A DNA stretch of 33,998 nt from Methylophaga sp. (GTDB lineage Bacteria; Pseudomonadota; Gammaproteobacteria; Nitrosococcales; Methylophagaceae). The notes under the pieces were generated by a model, which was not told the origin of the DNA, ran no database searches, and saw nothing but the letters and a program-made list of their open reading frames with translations. Shown here one piece after another: positions 10,335 through 19,412 of the stretch. Where the stretch lies: the NCBI GenBank assembly GCA_030148085.1, contig JASBUF010000001.1, positions 1 to 33,998 on the forward strand. The letters run 5' to 3'. Numbering within the stretch: position 1 is the stretch's first letter; each line of letters begins with the position of its first letter. The position numbers were made by a program, and so were the translations under genes.

Positions 10335-11450
10335 TTATTCAAAGAAACGTTTAACGCCATCCAGCCAGGATGAATGTTTCGGACTGTGCTTTTCACCTTC
10401 GCCCTGAATATCTTCATCAAACTGCTGCAGCAATTCTTTTTGTTTCTTCGACAACTTCACTGGAGTTTCGATAATTACCCGGCACAGCAAATCACCGGTC
10501 GCACCGCCGCGAACAGAAGTGACGCCCTTACCACGCAAACGGAATTGCTGACCGGTCTGGGTGCCTTCCGGAATCTTCAAACTGGCTTTACCTTCCAGCG
10601 TCGGTACTTCAACTTCACCACCCAGCGCGGCAGTCACAAAGCTCAGAGGGACGTCGCAGAACAAATTGGTTCCATCACGGGTAAACACGTCATGGCGTTT
10701 AACGGCCACCTCGACAAACAGATCACCCGATGGCGCACCGTGCGAACCTGGCTCACCTTCACCCTGCAGACGAATTCGGTCGCCAGTATCAACGCCCGCC
10801 GGTACTTTGACCTGCAGCGTTTTGTGTTCTTGCACCAGACCTTCACCGTGACAATCCGAGCATGGCTCTTTGATCATCTTGCCGGTGCCACGACAGTGCG
10901 GACACGGCTGCTGCATGGTAAAGAAGCCTTGCTGGATGCGTACCTGACCATGGCCGCCACAAGTTGAACAGGTGACAGGCTCGGTGCCTTTCTTGGCGCC
11001 GCTGCCATCACAGGTTTTACATTCGACATTGACGGGGATACGAATCTTGGCCGTGGTACCGGCCACTGCTTCTTCCAGTGTGATTTCCAGTCGGTAACGC
11101 AGATCGGCACCACGGTAGGCCTGTTGACGGCCGCCACCGGCACCAAAAATGTCATTAAAGACATCACCGAAGATATCACTGAAACCACCCGCGCCGCCGC
11201 GCCCAAAACCACCGCCCATCGCCTGATCGACACCATCATGGCCGAACTGGTCATAGGCAGCCCGCTTCTGACTATCAGACAGAATTTCGTAGGCTTCTTT
11301 TGCTTCTTTGAAGTTTGACTCCGCGTCCGCATCGTCCGGATTACGATCCGGGTGATACTTCATCGCCATACGACGATAGGCTTTCTTGATTTCGGCTTCG
11401 GTCGCCGTTCGCGAGATACCTAAAACCTCGTAAAAGTCTCTTTTGGCCAT
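10335..11450 (-). CDS. dnaJ: chaperone DnaJ (Hsp40)
   Basis: Co-chaperone that delivers unfolded proteins to DnaK and stimulates its ATPase. The 371-residue type I protein has a J domain with the HPD tripeptide (33-35), a Gly/Phe-rich linker (about 75-105), four zinc-finger repeats of the CxxCxGxG kind ([32 protein letters not shown]) and the substrate-binding C-terminal domains. It lies 141 bases after dnaK, with a terminator-like hairpin between that probably lowers its expression relative to dnaK. I see no separate sigma-32 promoter for it. The ribosome site is weak. Confidence 0.97.
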   Translation of the reverse strand: MAKRDFYEVLGISRTATEAEIKKAYRRMAMKYHPDRNPDDADAESNFKEAKEAYEILSDSQKRAAYDQFGHDGVDQAMGGGFGRGGAGGFSDIFGDVFNDIFGAGGGRQQAYRGADLRYRLEITLEEAVAGTTAKIRIPVNVECKTCDGSGAKKGTEPVTCSTCGGHGQVRIQQGFFTMQQPCPHCRGTGKMIKEPCSDCHGEGLVQEHKTLQVKVPAGVDTGDRIRLQGEGEPGSHGAPSGDLFVEVAVKRHDVFTRDGTNLFCDVPLSFVTAALGGEVEVPTLEGKASLKIPEGTQTGQQFRLRGKGVTSVRGGATGDLLCRVIIETPVKLSKKQKELLQQFDEDIQGEGEKHSPKHSSWLDGVKRFFE

Positions 11451-11486
11451 TTATGTTGTTTTCCCAACCCAACTTCTGAAACGACA

Positions 11487-11517
11487 AAACAGGCGCCGGA
11501 TAACCAGACGCCTGTTT
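11487..11517 (-). terminator. intrinsic terminator or attenuator between dnaK and dnaJ
   Basis: Inverted repeat AAACAGGCG/CGCCTGTTT with a 13-base loop, followed on the minus strand by TTTTGT. It lies 75 bases after the dnaK stop. The T run is short, so partial read-through into dnaJ is likely. Confidence 0.65.
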
Positions 11518-11591
11518 GTCTCTTTAATTCCTGACTCCTCTCAGCTCAGATCCTGAATAAATCAAGTTCATCACCGACGGGATTTACAGGC

Positions 11592-13502
11592 TTATTTTTT
11601 GTCGTCGTCGACTTCTTCGAACTCGGCGTCAACGACATCATCTGCAGACTGTGCATTGTCCGCTGCACCTTCACCCGCTTCCGCATTTTCTGCATAAGCG
11701 CGTTCAGCCAGTTTAGACGCTGCTTCACTCAGTGCCGCAGTTTTAGCTTCGATGTCGTCTTTGTCTTCACCTTTGATAGCTTCTTGCAGCGCTTCAACAG
11801 CCGCTTCGATAGATGCTTTTTCGTCAGCTTCAACTTTATCGCCCAGATCTTTCAGCGATTTGTTGGTCGCATGAACCAGAGCATCACCTTGGTTACGTGC
11901 AGTCACTAACTCGTGGAATTTACGATCTTCCTCGGCATGCGCTTCTGCATCTTTCACCATTTGTTCGACTTCTTCATCACTCAGACCACTTGAGGCCTTG
12001 ATGACGATAGACTGCTCTTTACCGGTTGCCTTGTCTTTCGCAGACACGTGCAGAATACCGTTGGCATCGATGTTAAAGGTCACTTCGATTTGCGGTACAC
12101 CACGTGGAGCCGGTGGAATATCTGCCAGGTCAAAACGACCCAGAGATTTATTCGCAGACGCCATTTCACGTTCACCTTGCAGTACGTGAATGGTTACCGC
12201 AGGCTGATTGTCATCCGCCGTTGAGAACACCTGCTGTGCCTTGGTCGGGATGGTGGTGTTTTTCTCAACCAGTTTGGTCATGATACCACCCATGGTTTCG
12301 ATACCCAGGCTTAGCGGTGTCACGTCGAGCAGAAGAACATCTTTGACATCACCCGCCAGAACAGCCGCCTGAATTGCCGCACCCACAGCAACCGCTTCAT
12401 CAGGGTTTACGTCTTTACGTGGCTCTTTACCGAACAGACCTTTAACCGCTTCCTGAACCTTAGGCATACGGGTTTGACCACCAACCAGAATCACGTCGTT
12501 GATTTCAGCGGTAGACAGACCGGCATCTTTCAGTGCTTGTTTGCAAGGCTCAAGGCTGCGAGCAATCAGATCTTCAACCAGAGACTCCAGCTTGGCGCGA
12601 GTCAGACGGATTTCCATATGTTTAGGACCGCTGGCATCGGCTGTGATGTATGGCAGGTTGATGTCGGTTTGCTGGCTTGAAGACAGCTCGATCTTGGCTT
12701 TCTCAGCCGCGTCTTTCAGACGTTGCAGTGCCAGAGGATCGTTAGCCAGGTTCACGCCTTGGTCTTTCTTGAATTCTTCAACCAGGAAATCAATGATACG
12801 TTGGTCAAAGTCTTCACCACCGAGGAAGGTGTCACCGTTAGTGGCCAACACTTCAAACTGGTGCTCACCTTCGATATCCGCGATTTCGATGATTGATACG
12901 TCGAACGTACCACCACCCAAGTCGTAGACTACGACGGTTGAATCACCGCGTTTTTTGTCCATACCATAAGCCAGTGCAGCAGCAGTCGGCTCATTGATAA
13001 TACGTTTGACTTCCAGACCAGCAATCTTGCCGGCATCTTTGGTCGCTTGGCGTTGTGAATCATTAAAGTAAGCCGGAACAGTCACAACCGCTTCAGTCAC
13101 TTCTTCACCGAGGAATTCTTCCGCGGTTTTTTTCATTTTCATCAGAACGCGTGCAGAAATTTCTGGTGGCGCCATACGTTTGTCATTCACTGACACCCAA
13201 GCATCACCGTTATCAGCTTCAACGATTTGGTATGGCACCATATCGATGTCGCGCTGAACCACATTTTCCTTGAATTTACGGCCGATAAGACGTTTGATGC
13301 CGTACAAGGTGTTTTTCGGATTGGTTACGGCTTGGCGTTTGGCAGACTGGCCCACCAGCACTTCGTTGTCTTTGGTAAAGGCAACGATAGACGGGGTGGT
13401 GCGATCACCCTCGCTGTTTTCAATAACACGCGCTTTACCGTCTTCCAGAACTGCGACACAGGAGTTGGTCGTGCCCAGGTCGATACCAATAATTTTACCC
13501 AT
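11592..13502 (-). CDS. dnaK: chaperone DnaK (Hsp70)
   Basis: ATP-dependent chaperone that binds exposed hydrophobic segments of unfolded proteins. Start at ATG 13502 ([14 protein letters not shown]), because GGAG is eight bases upstream; a GTG three codons earlier would overlap the ribosome site. The 636-residue protein has the phosphate-1 motif IDLGTTNS, the [12 protein letters not shown] phosphate-2 motif, [10 protein letters not shown], the conserved linker [15 protein letters not shown], a substrate-binding domain and an acidic tail ending EEVDDDKK. It lies between grpE and dnaJ. A near-perfect sigma-32 promoter is placed just upstream at 13584-13557, in addition to the one before grpE. 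Length and motifs are normal. Confidence 0.98.
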   Translation of the reverse strand: MGKIIGIDLGTTNSCVAVLEDGKARVIENSEGDRTTPSIVAFTKDNEVLVGQSAKRQAVTNPKNTLYGIKRLIGRKFKENVVQRDIDMVPYQIVEADNGDAWVSVNDKRMAPPEISARVLMKMKKTAEEFLGEEVTEAVVTVPAYFNDSQRQATKDAGKIAGLEVKRIINEPTAAALAYGMDKKRGDSTVVVYDLGGGTFDVSIIEIADIEGEHQFEVLATNGDTFLGGEDFDQRIIDFLVEEFKKDQGVNLANDPLALQRLKDAAEKAKIELSSSQQTDINLPYITADASGPKHMEIRLTRAKLESLVEDLIARSLEPCKQALKDAGLSTAEINDVILVGGQTRMPKVQEAVKGLFGKEPRKDVNPDEAVAVGAAIQAAVLAGDVKDVLLLDVTPLSLGIETMGGIMTKLVEKNTTIPTKAQQVFSTADDNQPAVTIHVLQGEREMASANKSLGRFDLADIPPAPRGVPQIEVTFNIDANGILHVSAKDKATGKEQSIVIKASSGLSDEEVEQMVKDAEAHAEEDRKFHELVTARNQGDALVHATNKSLKDLGDKVEADEKASIEAAVEALQEAIKGEDKDDIEAKTAALSEAASKLAERAYAENAEAGEGAADNAQSADDVVDAEFEEVDDDKK

Positions 13503-13556
13503 AATTATCACTCCATCATTCTTGTAGCTTGCTGGCCTTACCAGCTCTTGATTGTT

Positions 13557-13584
13557 ATTTGGGGGAGAAATTCAGAATTTCAAG
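13557..13584 (-). promoter_or_regulatory. sigma-32 (RpoH) heat-shock promoter for dnaK
   Basis: Minus strand reads CTTGAAA (13584-13578), 13 bases, then CCCCAAAT (13564-13557). This matches the enterobacterial sigma-32 consensus of CTTGAAA and CCCCATNT with 13-14 bases between. It lies in the 95-base gap between the grpE stop and the dnaK start. Confidence 0.82.
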
Positions 13585-13597
13585 TCCGCCCAGAAAT

Positions 13598-14143
13598 TTA
13601 TTGCGAGACCACGACCATCGCAGGTCGAATCACACGGCCGTTAAAGGTGTAGCCTTTTTGCATCACGCTGATGACCTGGTTGGCTTCGATGCCATCGGCA
13701 TGTTGCATAGAGACAGCCTGATGAATTTCAGGATTGAAGGCTTCGCCTTCGGGATTGATTGCTTCGAGGCCGAGCTTGCCAATATTGCCGAGCAGCATTT
13801 TCAGCGTCATATCCATGCCATCACGAACGGTAGCCAAGGTGGCTTCGTCTTTGTTCGCAGCATTGATGCCCAATTCGAGGCTGTCACAGATCGGCAGAAG
13901 TTCAGCAACAAACTTGTCTAATGCATGCTTGTGGGCATTTTCCAAATCACGAGTGTGGCGACGACGTAGATTTTCCAGATCAGCACGTGCACGTAGCAGT
14001 TCGTTCCAGTGTTCATCGGCCTTGTTACGGGCATCTTCCAACAGCTTCTCTGTATCTTGGCCAGCTTCAGCGTGTTCTGCTGATTCAGTCTCGGCCACAG
14101 TCTCCTGCAAGTCTTCAGATTTTTCGATTTCTTCGTTGCTCAT
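13598..14143 (-). CDS. grpE: nucleotide exchange factor GrpE
   Basis: Releases ADP from DnaK and so resets the chaperone cycle; acts as a dimer in the cytoplasm. The 181-residue protein has an acidic disordered N-terminus (about 1-40), a long coiled-coil helix (about 40-95; EHWNELLRARADLENLRRR), then a short helical bundle and the beta-wing domain with FNPEIHQAVS and the C-terminal VIRPAMVVVSQ. Its length is slightly under that of E. coli GrpE (197). It is the first gene of the grpE-dnaK-dnaJ run and has a sigma-32 promoter at 14207-14181. Confidence 0.95.
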   Translation of the reverse strand: MSNEEIEKSEDLQETVAETESAEHAEAGQDTEKLLEDARNKADEHWNELLRARADLENLRRRHTRDLENAHKHALDKFVAELLPICDSLELGINAANKDEATLATVRDGMDMTLKMLLGNIGKLGLEAINPEGEAFNPEIHQAVSMQHADGIEANQVISVMQKGYTFNGRVIRPAMVVVSQ

Positions 14144-14180
14144 GAGTCATCATTCCGGTTTGCTTGTAACAGAACGACAA

Positions 14181-14207
14181 ATTGGGGGTGAAAATTATGA
14201 TTTCAAG
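14181..14207 (-). promoter_or_regulatory. sigma-32 (RpoH) heat-shock promoter for grpE
   Basis: Minus strand reads CTTGAAA (14207-14201), 13 bases, then CCCCAAT (14187-14181), a close match to the sigma-32 consensus. It ends 37 bases before the grpE start. It has the same spacing and almost the same sequence as the dnaK promoter. Confidence 0.85.
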
Positions 14208-14302
14208 GGAAAAGGTAAATTTTTTGAAGTGCTTGGCGCTAAATTTAAAATCTGCGTCGGCAAGCATACACTGACATTTACGGACTTGAAGCAGGACAAA
14301 TA

Positions 14303-14332
14303 GACTGAGACTTTGGACCATTGAGCTCAGTC
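14303..14332 (-). terminator. possible weak terminator after dnaQ
   Basis: Inverted repeat GACTGAG (14303-14309) with CTCAGTC (14326-14332), followed on the minus strand by TATTTG. The T run is poor and the loop is 16 bases, so this is only a candidate. Confidence 0.35.
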
Positions 14333-14356
14333 AGCCCAAGCAAAGGAATTTAAAGA

Positions 14357-15100
14357 CTACTTCTGCTCAGCGGCAAGCCAGACACACTTACCATCACTGG
14401 CTTTATTCACTTTCTCAAGCATCGCCTGATGTGCCGCGAGTTCATCATCTGTCGCACGTAAAACTTTCAACGGCTGACGCTCCAGCTTACCCAAATCAGC
14501 CTCAGTGGATTTATTGCTAACCGGTTGCGTTTCTTCGGCTGTCAGGGTCAGGCTGACCTGCCCCCCCGTCATTGCCAGGTAGACATCCGCCAAGATCTCG
14601 GCATCCAGCAAAGCACCATGCAGTTCGCGGTTGGAGTTGTCTACATCGTAACGCTTACATAAAGCGTCAAGGTTGTTCTTCTGCCCCGGATGCTTGTCAC
14701 GGGCCATTTTTAGCGTATCGAGCACGCTGGCAATGCTATTGACGCGACGCGTCTCGCCATCGAGCTTGTTCAGTTCATGATCAATAAATCCAACGTCGAA
14801 GGGAGCATTGTGGATGATGAGTTCAGCACCATCAATAAAACGCAGGAAGTCTTCTGAAATATCGGCAAAAAGGGGTTTATCGGCCAGAAACTCATTGGTA
14901 ATGCCATGCACTTCTATCGCCCCGGCATCAATCTCACGCTGCGGGTTTATGTATTGGTGAAAGGTCTGGCCCGTGAGGCGGCGGTTGATGAGTTCAACAC
15001 AGCCGATCTCGATAATGCGGTGATCATCAGCCGTACTGATACCGGTGGTTTCCGTATCCAGCACTACCTGCCGTTTAACTGCTGTCTCCACATTACTCAT
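14357..15100 (-). CDS. dnaQ: DNA polymerase III epsilon subunit, proofreading exonuclease
   Basis: The 3'-5' proofreading exonuclease of the replicative polymerase. The 247-residue DEDDh protein has ExoI VLDTETTG (Asp15, Glu17), ExoII IIHNAPFDVGFIDHEL (Asp102) and ExoIII ELHGALLDAEILADVY (His161, Asp166). The region after about 175 is the tail that binds the alpha subunit. It starts three bases after the rnhA stop, so the two are translated from one message. In E. coli rnhA and dnaQ are divergent; here they run in the same direction. The AGGT ribosome site overlaps the rnhA end. Confidence 0.96.
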   Translation of the reverse strand: MSNVETAVKRQVVLDTETTGISTADDHRIIEIGCVELINRRLTGQTFHQYINPQREIDAGAIEVHGITNEFLADKPLFADISEDFLRFIDGAELIIHNAPFDVGFIDHELNKLDGETRRVNSIASVLDTLKMARDKHPGQKNNLDALCKRYDVDNSNRELHGALLDAEILADVYLAMTGGQVSLTLTAEETQPVSNKSTEADLGKLERQPLKVLRATDDELAAHQAMLEKVNKASDGKCVWLAAEQK

Positions 15101-15103
15101 TTT

Positions 15104-15541
15104 TTAACCTGCTAGTTGTTCTCTGGCCGCTACCGCCAGACGATCAGCGCGTTCATTTTCTTCATGGCCATCATGACCACGCACCCATTGCCATTCGACC
15201 TGATGTGGTGAGATAGCCTGCTCTAGACGCTGCCATAATTCGGCATTTTTCACTGGCTTCTTTGCGGCGGTTTTCCAGCCCTTGGCTTTCCAGCCCGGAA
15301 GCCATTCCGTCATGCCTTTCATCACATACTGCGAATCCGTGGTAATGGTAACACGGCAGGGTCGCTTCAATGCTTCCAGTGCGCCGATCACCGCCATCAA
15401 TTCCATACGGTTATTGGTGGTCTGTTTTTCACTGCCGGATAGTTCTTTTTCTTTGCCTTTCGCACGCAGAATTGCACCCCAGCCGCCGGGGCCGGGATTA
15501 CCACTACAGGCACCGTCAGTAAAAATTTCAACGTGATCCAT
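15104..15541 (-). CDS. rnhA: ribonuclease HI
   Basis: Degrades the RNA strand of RNA-DNA hybrids, removing primers and R-loops. The 145-residue protein has all catalytic residues: Asp9 in [15 protein letters not shown], Glu47 in NRMELMAVI, Asp69 in TTDSQYV, and His123 and Asp133 in the [13 protein letters not shown] segment. It overlaps the end of the upstream yafS-like gene by 14 bases and is followed three bases later by dnaQ, so yafS-rnhA-dnaQ behave as one operon. Confidence 0.96.
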   Translation of the reverse strand: MDHVEIFTDGACSGNPGPGGWGAILRAKGKEKELSGSEKQTTNNRMELMAVIGALEALKRPCRVTITTDSQYVMKGMTEWLPGWKAKGWKTAAKKPVKNAELWQRLEQAISPHQVEWQWVRGHDGHEENERADRLAVAAREQLAG

Positions 15542-16259
15542 CTATTTTTTCTCGGGTAAGGGGTTTGTTGACCAGTCCGGGGGTCGGAAACAAGCGTCGG
15601 TTCCGCCATTGCGCTCTGACTGGTGTCAGCGGAATGGTACGTTTGCACGCTACCATAACAGAAACACCGCCTAACCATGGCCACAGTCTGCGCCCCCAGC
15701 GTTCCATAAACTGACTGCCGGACAGCCAGCCGGTATTCTGAAAAGGTGGTTTAAAGACAATTTTATGCCGCTCAATAACATCAAAACTGAGCAGGGCCAA
15801 CCAGTCACTAATGCGGGTTGGGGTAAAAAAGAGGCCATCCCATGGTGCCTTGTCCTGCCATGAAAACAAACGCCGGAGCCCCCACAGACTAAAGGGATTA
15901 AAACAACAGACGATCAGCCGGCCATCGGCCGCCAGTACCCGCTCGGTTTCGCGTAGTAATTGATGCGGATCAGAAGATCGCTCCAGAACATGCAGCAGCA
16001 GCATGTTGTCTATACTATGCGACTTAAACGGCAGGGCTTCAGGTTTGGCGTGAACATCACCCTGACCGCTGATAAGACAGAAATGCTCGGCTCTGTTGGG
16101 CGTTGGCAGACAGCGCTCCAAGCCACCAAGCTGCAATGTGACATAGCCTGACAACGGTTGCTCCAGCTCACTCAATAGTTCGCGCTCCGCAGCCAGCAGA
16201 TGCTGTCCCAGCGGGGTCTGCCACCATTGCTCAATGTTCTGGCCGTTATGTTTATTCAT
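15528..16259 (-). CDS. yafS: YafS-like SAM-dependent methyltransferase
   Basis: Probable class I methyltransferase of unknown substrate. The 243-residue protein matches YafS by position (between gloB and rnhA) and by its Methyltransf_11-like core: [48 protein letters not shown] is spread over residues 75-125 and corresponds to motifs II-IV. Motif I (normally a Gly-rich loop) is degenerate here: [11 protein letters not shown] has no GxGxG, so cofactor binding should not be assumed. The C-terminal 60 residues are Trp/Arg-rich. It is divergent from gloB with only 22 bases between the start codons, so their promoters must overlap each other or the coding ends. Confidence 0.82.
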   Translation of the reverse strand: MNKHNGQNIEQWWQTPLGQHLLAAERELLSELEQPLSGYVTLQLGGLERCLPTPNRAEHFCLISGQGDVHAKPEALPFKSHSIDNMLLLHVLERSSDPHQLLRETERVLAADGRLIVCCFNPFSLWGLRRLFSWQDKAPWDGLFFTPTRISDWLALLSFDVIERHKIVFKPPFQNTGWLSGSQFMERWGRRLWPWLGGVSVMVACKRTIPLTPVRAQWRNRRLFPTPGLVNKPLTREKIDGSR

Positions 16260-16281
16260 TTCTCGTCCCGAAGGAGGCTCG

Positions 16282-17052
16282 ATGCTTAAGATACATGCGG
16301 TGAATGCTTTTCAGGATAATTATATCTGGCTGATTCAGGCTGAACACAGTCAACAGGTGTTGATTGTCGATCCCGGCGATGCCACGCCGGTACTTAACAC
16401 ACTGGATACACTTGGGCTGATACCGGCAGCCATCTTAATCACACATCATCACGCTGATCATGTGGGAGGTATCACCGAACTGCTGTCTCACTTTAGCGTA
16501 CCTGTTTATGGCCCGGTGCAAGAGAGGATTCCACACATCACTCACCCCGTGTCTGATCAGGATGAGATTGAACTGGATCCACTATTCCCAAGCATCAAAG
16601 TCTTCGACACGCCCGGTCATACTGCAGGACATATCTGTTACCTCACCGAGAACAAGCTATTTTGTGGCGACACCTTATTTGCCGGTGGTTGTGGTCGCCT
16701 CTTGGGTGGTACAGCCTCTGAACTGTTTGCCTCTCTGCAGCGACTCAAGCAATTGCCCGGAGATACTCAAATCTACTGCGCCCATGAATATACACAGGCC
16801 AATTTACGCTTTGCTAAAGCTGTCGATGCCGATAACCAAGCATTACAACAACGGATTGACGCTGTCGCAGACAAACGCAAGCATCATCTGGCAACAGTGC
16901 CCTCTCTAATGGCAGATGAACTGGCTACTAACCCGTTTCTGCGCTGTGACACACAGGCAATAAAAAAGGCGGCCGAAAGATTTATCGGCCGCCCGTTGAA
17001 TAGCAGTGAGGCTGTGTTTACAACCTTAAGACGCTGGAAAGACCAGTTCTAG
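16282..17052 (+). CDS. gloB: hydroxyacylglutathione hydrolase (glyoxalase II)
   Basis: Hydrolyses S-lactoylglutathione to lactate and glutathione, the second step of methylglyoxal detoxification. The ATG at 16282 has a full AAGGAGG ribosome site four bases upstream; an in-frame start at 16234 lacks one. The 256-residue protein has the metallo-beta-lactamase signature THHHADH (54-60, ligands His55, His57, Asp59, His60), FDTPGHTAGH, LFCGDTLFAGGCGR and YCAHEYT, and the C-terminal glutathione-binding region ending in TLRRWKDQF. The conserved KKAAERFIGRPLNS stretch is encoded by DNA that also forms a terminator for the convergent gene. It is divergent from the yafS-like gene. Confidence 0.95.
   Translation: MLKIHAVNAFQDNYIWLIQAEHSQQVLIVDPGDATPVLNTLDTLGLIPAAILITHHHADHVGGITELLSHFSVPVYGPVQERIPHITHPVSDQDEIELDPLFPSIKVFDTPGHTAGHICYLTENKLFCGDTLFAGGCGRLLGGTASELFASLQRLKQLPGDTQIYCAHEYTQANLRFAKAVDADNQALQQRIDAVADKRKHHLATVPSLMADELATNPFLRCDTQAIKKAAERFIGRPLNSSEAVFTTLRRWKDQF
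16961..16993 (-). terminator. intrinsic terminator for the minus-strand lipoprotein gene, inside gloB coding sequence
   Basis: Perfect 9-bp inverted repeat GGCGGCCGA (16968-16976) and TCGGCCGCC (16985-16993), eight-base loop, followed on the minus strand by a run of six T (16967-16962). It lies 64 bases past the stop of the lipoprotein gene that ends at 17057 and within codons for gloB residues AAERFIGR. Confidence 0.8.
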
Positions 17053-17056
17053 CGAA

Positions 17057-17551
17057 TCAGTCGTCCCACTTATCGTCATGGCCATGGCCATTTCCACGGC
17101 CACGCCCCTTGCCACGGTCATCATCGTCATCGTGACCCTTGGCACGCTTTTTATCGTCCTTATATCGGCGATCGTCATAGTCTCGATATTCACGATCACG
17201 GTAACGATGCTTGCTGTAACGTAAGCCTTCCGGCACTCGATATCGATCCGCCTCACGCCATTTACGGTCGCTCAGGTCAGCACTGATTTGCCAGAAACCA
17301 TCGTAATAACGGAAATACCAGCCATCGTTATAGTAGTAGTCACGATACCCCAGCACCACATAAGCCCCCAGACGTGAGTCATAGACCATATCGTGATGGT
17401 GGTGCTTTGCCCGATAACCATGGGCCGGGGCATGTGGTGGTGGACCGTCATGGTAATGACGATCCTCACCGTAACCTACCGACGCCCGGTTAACACAACC
17501 GCTGGCTGTCAGAGACAGCAGCGCAATACCAAGAACAACTAAGACTCTCAT
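17057..17551 (-). CDS. small lipoprotein with Asp/His/Arg-rich tail, function unknown
   Basis: I do not recognise a named family. The 164-residue protein has a signal peptide with lipobox (MRVLVVLGIALLSLTASGC; Cys19). Two parts follow: a His/Tyr-rich middle with a Tyr/Trp motif (LGYRDYYYNDGWYFRYYDGFWQ, within residues 67-88) and SDRKWREADRYRVPEGLR, then a low-complexity charged tail (about 115-164) of Lys, Arg, Asp, Gly and His. The tail could bind metal or polyanions, but this is a guess. A strong AAGGAGG ribosome site precedes the ATG. It is the last gene of the 21959-17057 run, 34 bases after an MscS-family gene, and convergent with gloB. A hairpin (GCTGAGCC/GGCTCAGC, 17569-17590) sits over the stop codon of the upstream gene. 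Confidence 0.75.
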   Translation of the reverse strand: MRVLVVLGIALLSLTASGCVNRASVGYGEDRHYHDGPPPHAPAHGYRAKHHHHDMVYDSRLGAYVVLGYRDYYYNDGWYFRYYDGFWQISADLSDRKWREADRYRVPEGLRYSKHRYRDREYRDYDDRRYKDDKKRAKGHDDDDDRGKGRGRGNGHGHDDKWDD

Positions 17552-17585
17552 AACCTGCCTCCTTTCAGGCTGAGCCCAGCAAGGC

Positions 17586-18386
17586 TCAGCTTTCCAGTTT
17601 ATTTACATGCACATCCATCTGCGGGAACGGAATCGACACACCGTTTTCATCAAAGCTCAGCTTGACCTGTTCAATCAATTCAGAACGCACTGGCCAATAA
17701 TCACCGGCATTGACCCATGGACGTACATCAAAATTGACACTGCTGTCAGCCAGCTCAGAAACGCGAATAACGGCTTCCGGTTCAGCCAGCACCTTGGGGT
17801 GATTGGTGACGATATCAGTCAAAATCTGTTTGGCTTTGAGCAGGTCATCGCCATAACCAATGCCAAACACCATATCGATACGGCGGGTATCCTTGGCCGA
17901 ATAGTTAGTAATGGTATCAGCATAGATCTGGCCATTAGGTACGATTACTTCACGGTTATCGCCCGTTTTCATAATGGTATTGAAAATGCTGATATGCTCA
18001 ATAATGCCTGATGTGCCACCAGCTTCAACAAAGTCACCGATTTTGAACGGACGGAACATGATCAGCATCACACCAGCAGCGAAGTTCTGCAATGAATCCT
18101 TCAAAGCCAGACCAACAGCCAGACCGGCGGCACCCAATACGGCGATCATTGAGGTGGTATCGACGCCCAGTTGATCCAAGGCGGCAATCAGTATGAACAA
18201 CATCAGCACCGCATTGGCGATGACACTGAGGAAGTTGATAAGAATTGGATCCAGATTGGCTCTGACCATCAGCTTGCGAGACAGCTTGATGAGCCATTTC
18301 ACGGCAATACGTCCGACAAAGACGATGAGTGCCGCGTAAAGAATATTCATCAACCAGAATCCGACGATGCTACCTGTTGTTTCCAT
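17586..18386 (-). CDS. MscS-family small-conductance mechanosensitive channel (first copy)
   Basis: Inner-membrane channel that opens under membrane tension and releases solutes on osmotic downshock. The 266-residue protein has three predicted transmembrane helices (about 9-28, 52-71, 80-110). The last is the Gly/Ala-packed pore helix AAGLAVGLALKDSLQNFAAG, followed by FRPFKIGDFVE, the conserved MscS beta-domain entry, and the C-terminal IPFPQMDVHV. The length is close to E. coli MscS (286). It starts one base before the pyrD stop region, so it is translated from the same message. A second, different MscS family gene lies upstream in the same run. Confidence 0.92.
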   Translation of the reverse strand: METTGSIVGFWLMNILYAALIVFVGRIAVKWLIKLSRKLMVRANLDPILINFLSVIANAVLMLFILIAALDQLGVDTTSMIAVLGAAGLAVGLALKDSLQNFAAGVMLIMFRPFKIGDFVEAGGTSGIIEHISIFNTIMKTGDNREVIVPNGQIYADTITNYSAKDTRRIDMVFGIGYGDDLLKAKQILTDIVTNHPKVLAEPEAVIRVSELADSSVNFDVRPWVNAGDYWPVRSELIEQVKLSFDENGVSIPFPQMDVHVNKLES

Positions 18387-18387
18387 T

Positions 18388-19410
18388 TCAACTCCTCTTA
18401 GCGATAGTTTCGATTACTTCACGAACCAGCGATGGCCCACGGTAGATGAGGCCGCTGTAGATTTGAACCAATGCCGCACCGGCATCCAGTTTTGCGAGGG
18501 CATCCTCTGCAGACATGATTCCACCTGCTGCAATGATGGGCAAGTCTTGCGGCAACGCGGCACGGAACTGGCGCACCACCTCAGTCGACTTTGCAAATAC
18601 CGGCGCCCCACTCAAACCACCGGCTTCATCGGCATTCTTCAGTCCAGTGACTTCATCACGGGACATCGTTGTATTGGTGGCGATAACCGCATCAATCTGC
18701 TGCTTGGCAAAGGCCTCGGCGAGTTGTTTGACTTCTTCCGCACTCAAATCCGGCGCCACTTTGACCGCCATTGGCACATAACGGCCATGGACTTGTGCCA
18801 GTTCGGTCTGAGCCTGCTTCAAGGCAGATAAGAGTTCATCCAGTGACTCTCCAAACTGGAGATTACGTAGACCCGGCGTATTTGGTGATGAGATATTGAT
18901 GGTGACGTAGTCTGCGTGTGCGTACACTTTTTTCAGACCGATCAGGTAATCATCCACCGCCTTCTCTACTGGCGTGTCAAAGTTCTTACCAATATTGATA
19001 CCGATCAGACTTTTACAGTCTGCGGCTTTCACTTGCTCCAGCAAATGATCGACGCCGAGATTATTAAAGCCCATACGGTTGATAATACCTTCCGCCTCAG
19101 GAATACGGAACAGACGCGGTTTAGGGTTACCCGGCTGTGGACGTGGGGTGACGGTGCCGACTTCTACAAAGCCGAAGCCTAAGGCTGACATGGCTTCAAT
19201 GTAATCACCGTTCTTATCAAGCCCGGCCGCCAGACCAACGGCATTAGGAAACTCCAGTCCCATGACCCGAACAGACTTTGCTGCCATTTTTCGGGAAAAC
19301 AGGCAGGTTAGGCCTGACATTTCCATCAGGCTTAACCCTGTCAGCCCCAGATGATGAGATTTTTCCGCATCCAAACGGAACATAAGATTGCGTAGCATGC
19401 GATAGAGCAT
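18388..19410 (-). CDS. pyrD: quinone-dependent dihydroorotate dehydrogenase (class 2)
   Basis: Oxidises dihydroorotate to orotate with FMN and passes electrons to quinone at the inner membrane; fourth step of pyrimidine synthesis. The 340-residue protein has the short amphipathic N-terminal membrane-binding helices of class 2 (1-40), AAGLDKNGD, GFVEVGTVTPRPQPGNPKPRLFR spread over 80-102, NRMGFNN, and NISSPNTPGLR with catalytic Ser175. The FMN phosphate site IIAAGGIMSAEDA and YSGLIYRGP are present. It lies two bases after the DUF2797-like gene and one base before the MscS gene. Confidence 0.95.
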   Translation of the reverse strand: MLYRMLRNLMFRLDAEKSHHLGLTGLSLMEMSGLTCLFSRKMAAKSVRVMGLEFPNAVGLAAGLDKNGDYIEAMSALGFGFVEVGTVTPRPQPGNPKPRLFRIPEAEGIINRMGFNNLGVDHLLEQVKAADCKSLIGINIGKNFDTPVEKAVDDYLIGLKKVYAHADYVTINISSPNTPGLRNLQFGESLDELLSALKQAQTELAQVHGRYVPMAVKVAPDLSAEEVKQLAEAFAKQQIDAVIATNTTMSRDEVTGLKNADEAGGLSGAPVFAKSTEVVRQFRAALPQDLPIIAAGGIMSAEDALAKLDAGAALVQIYSGLIYRGPSLVREVIETIAKRS

Positions 19411-19412
19411 GA

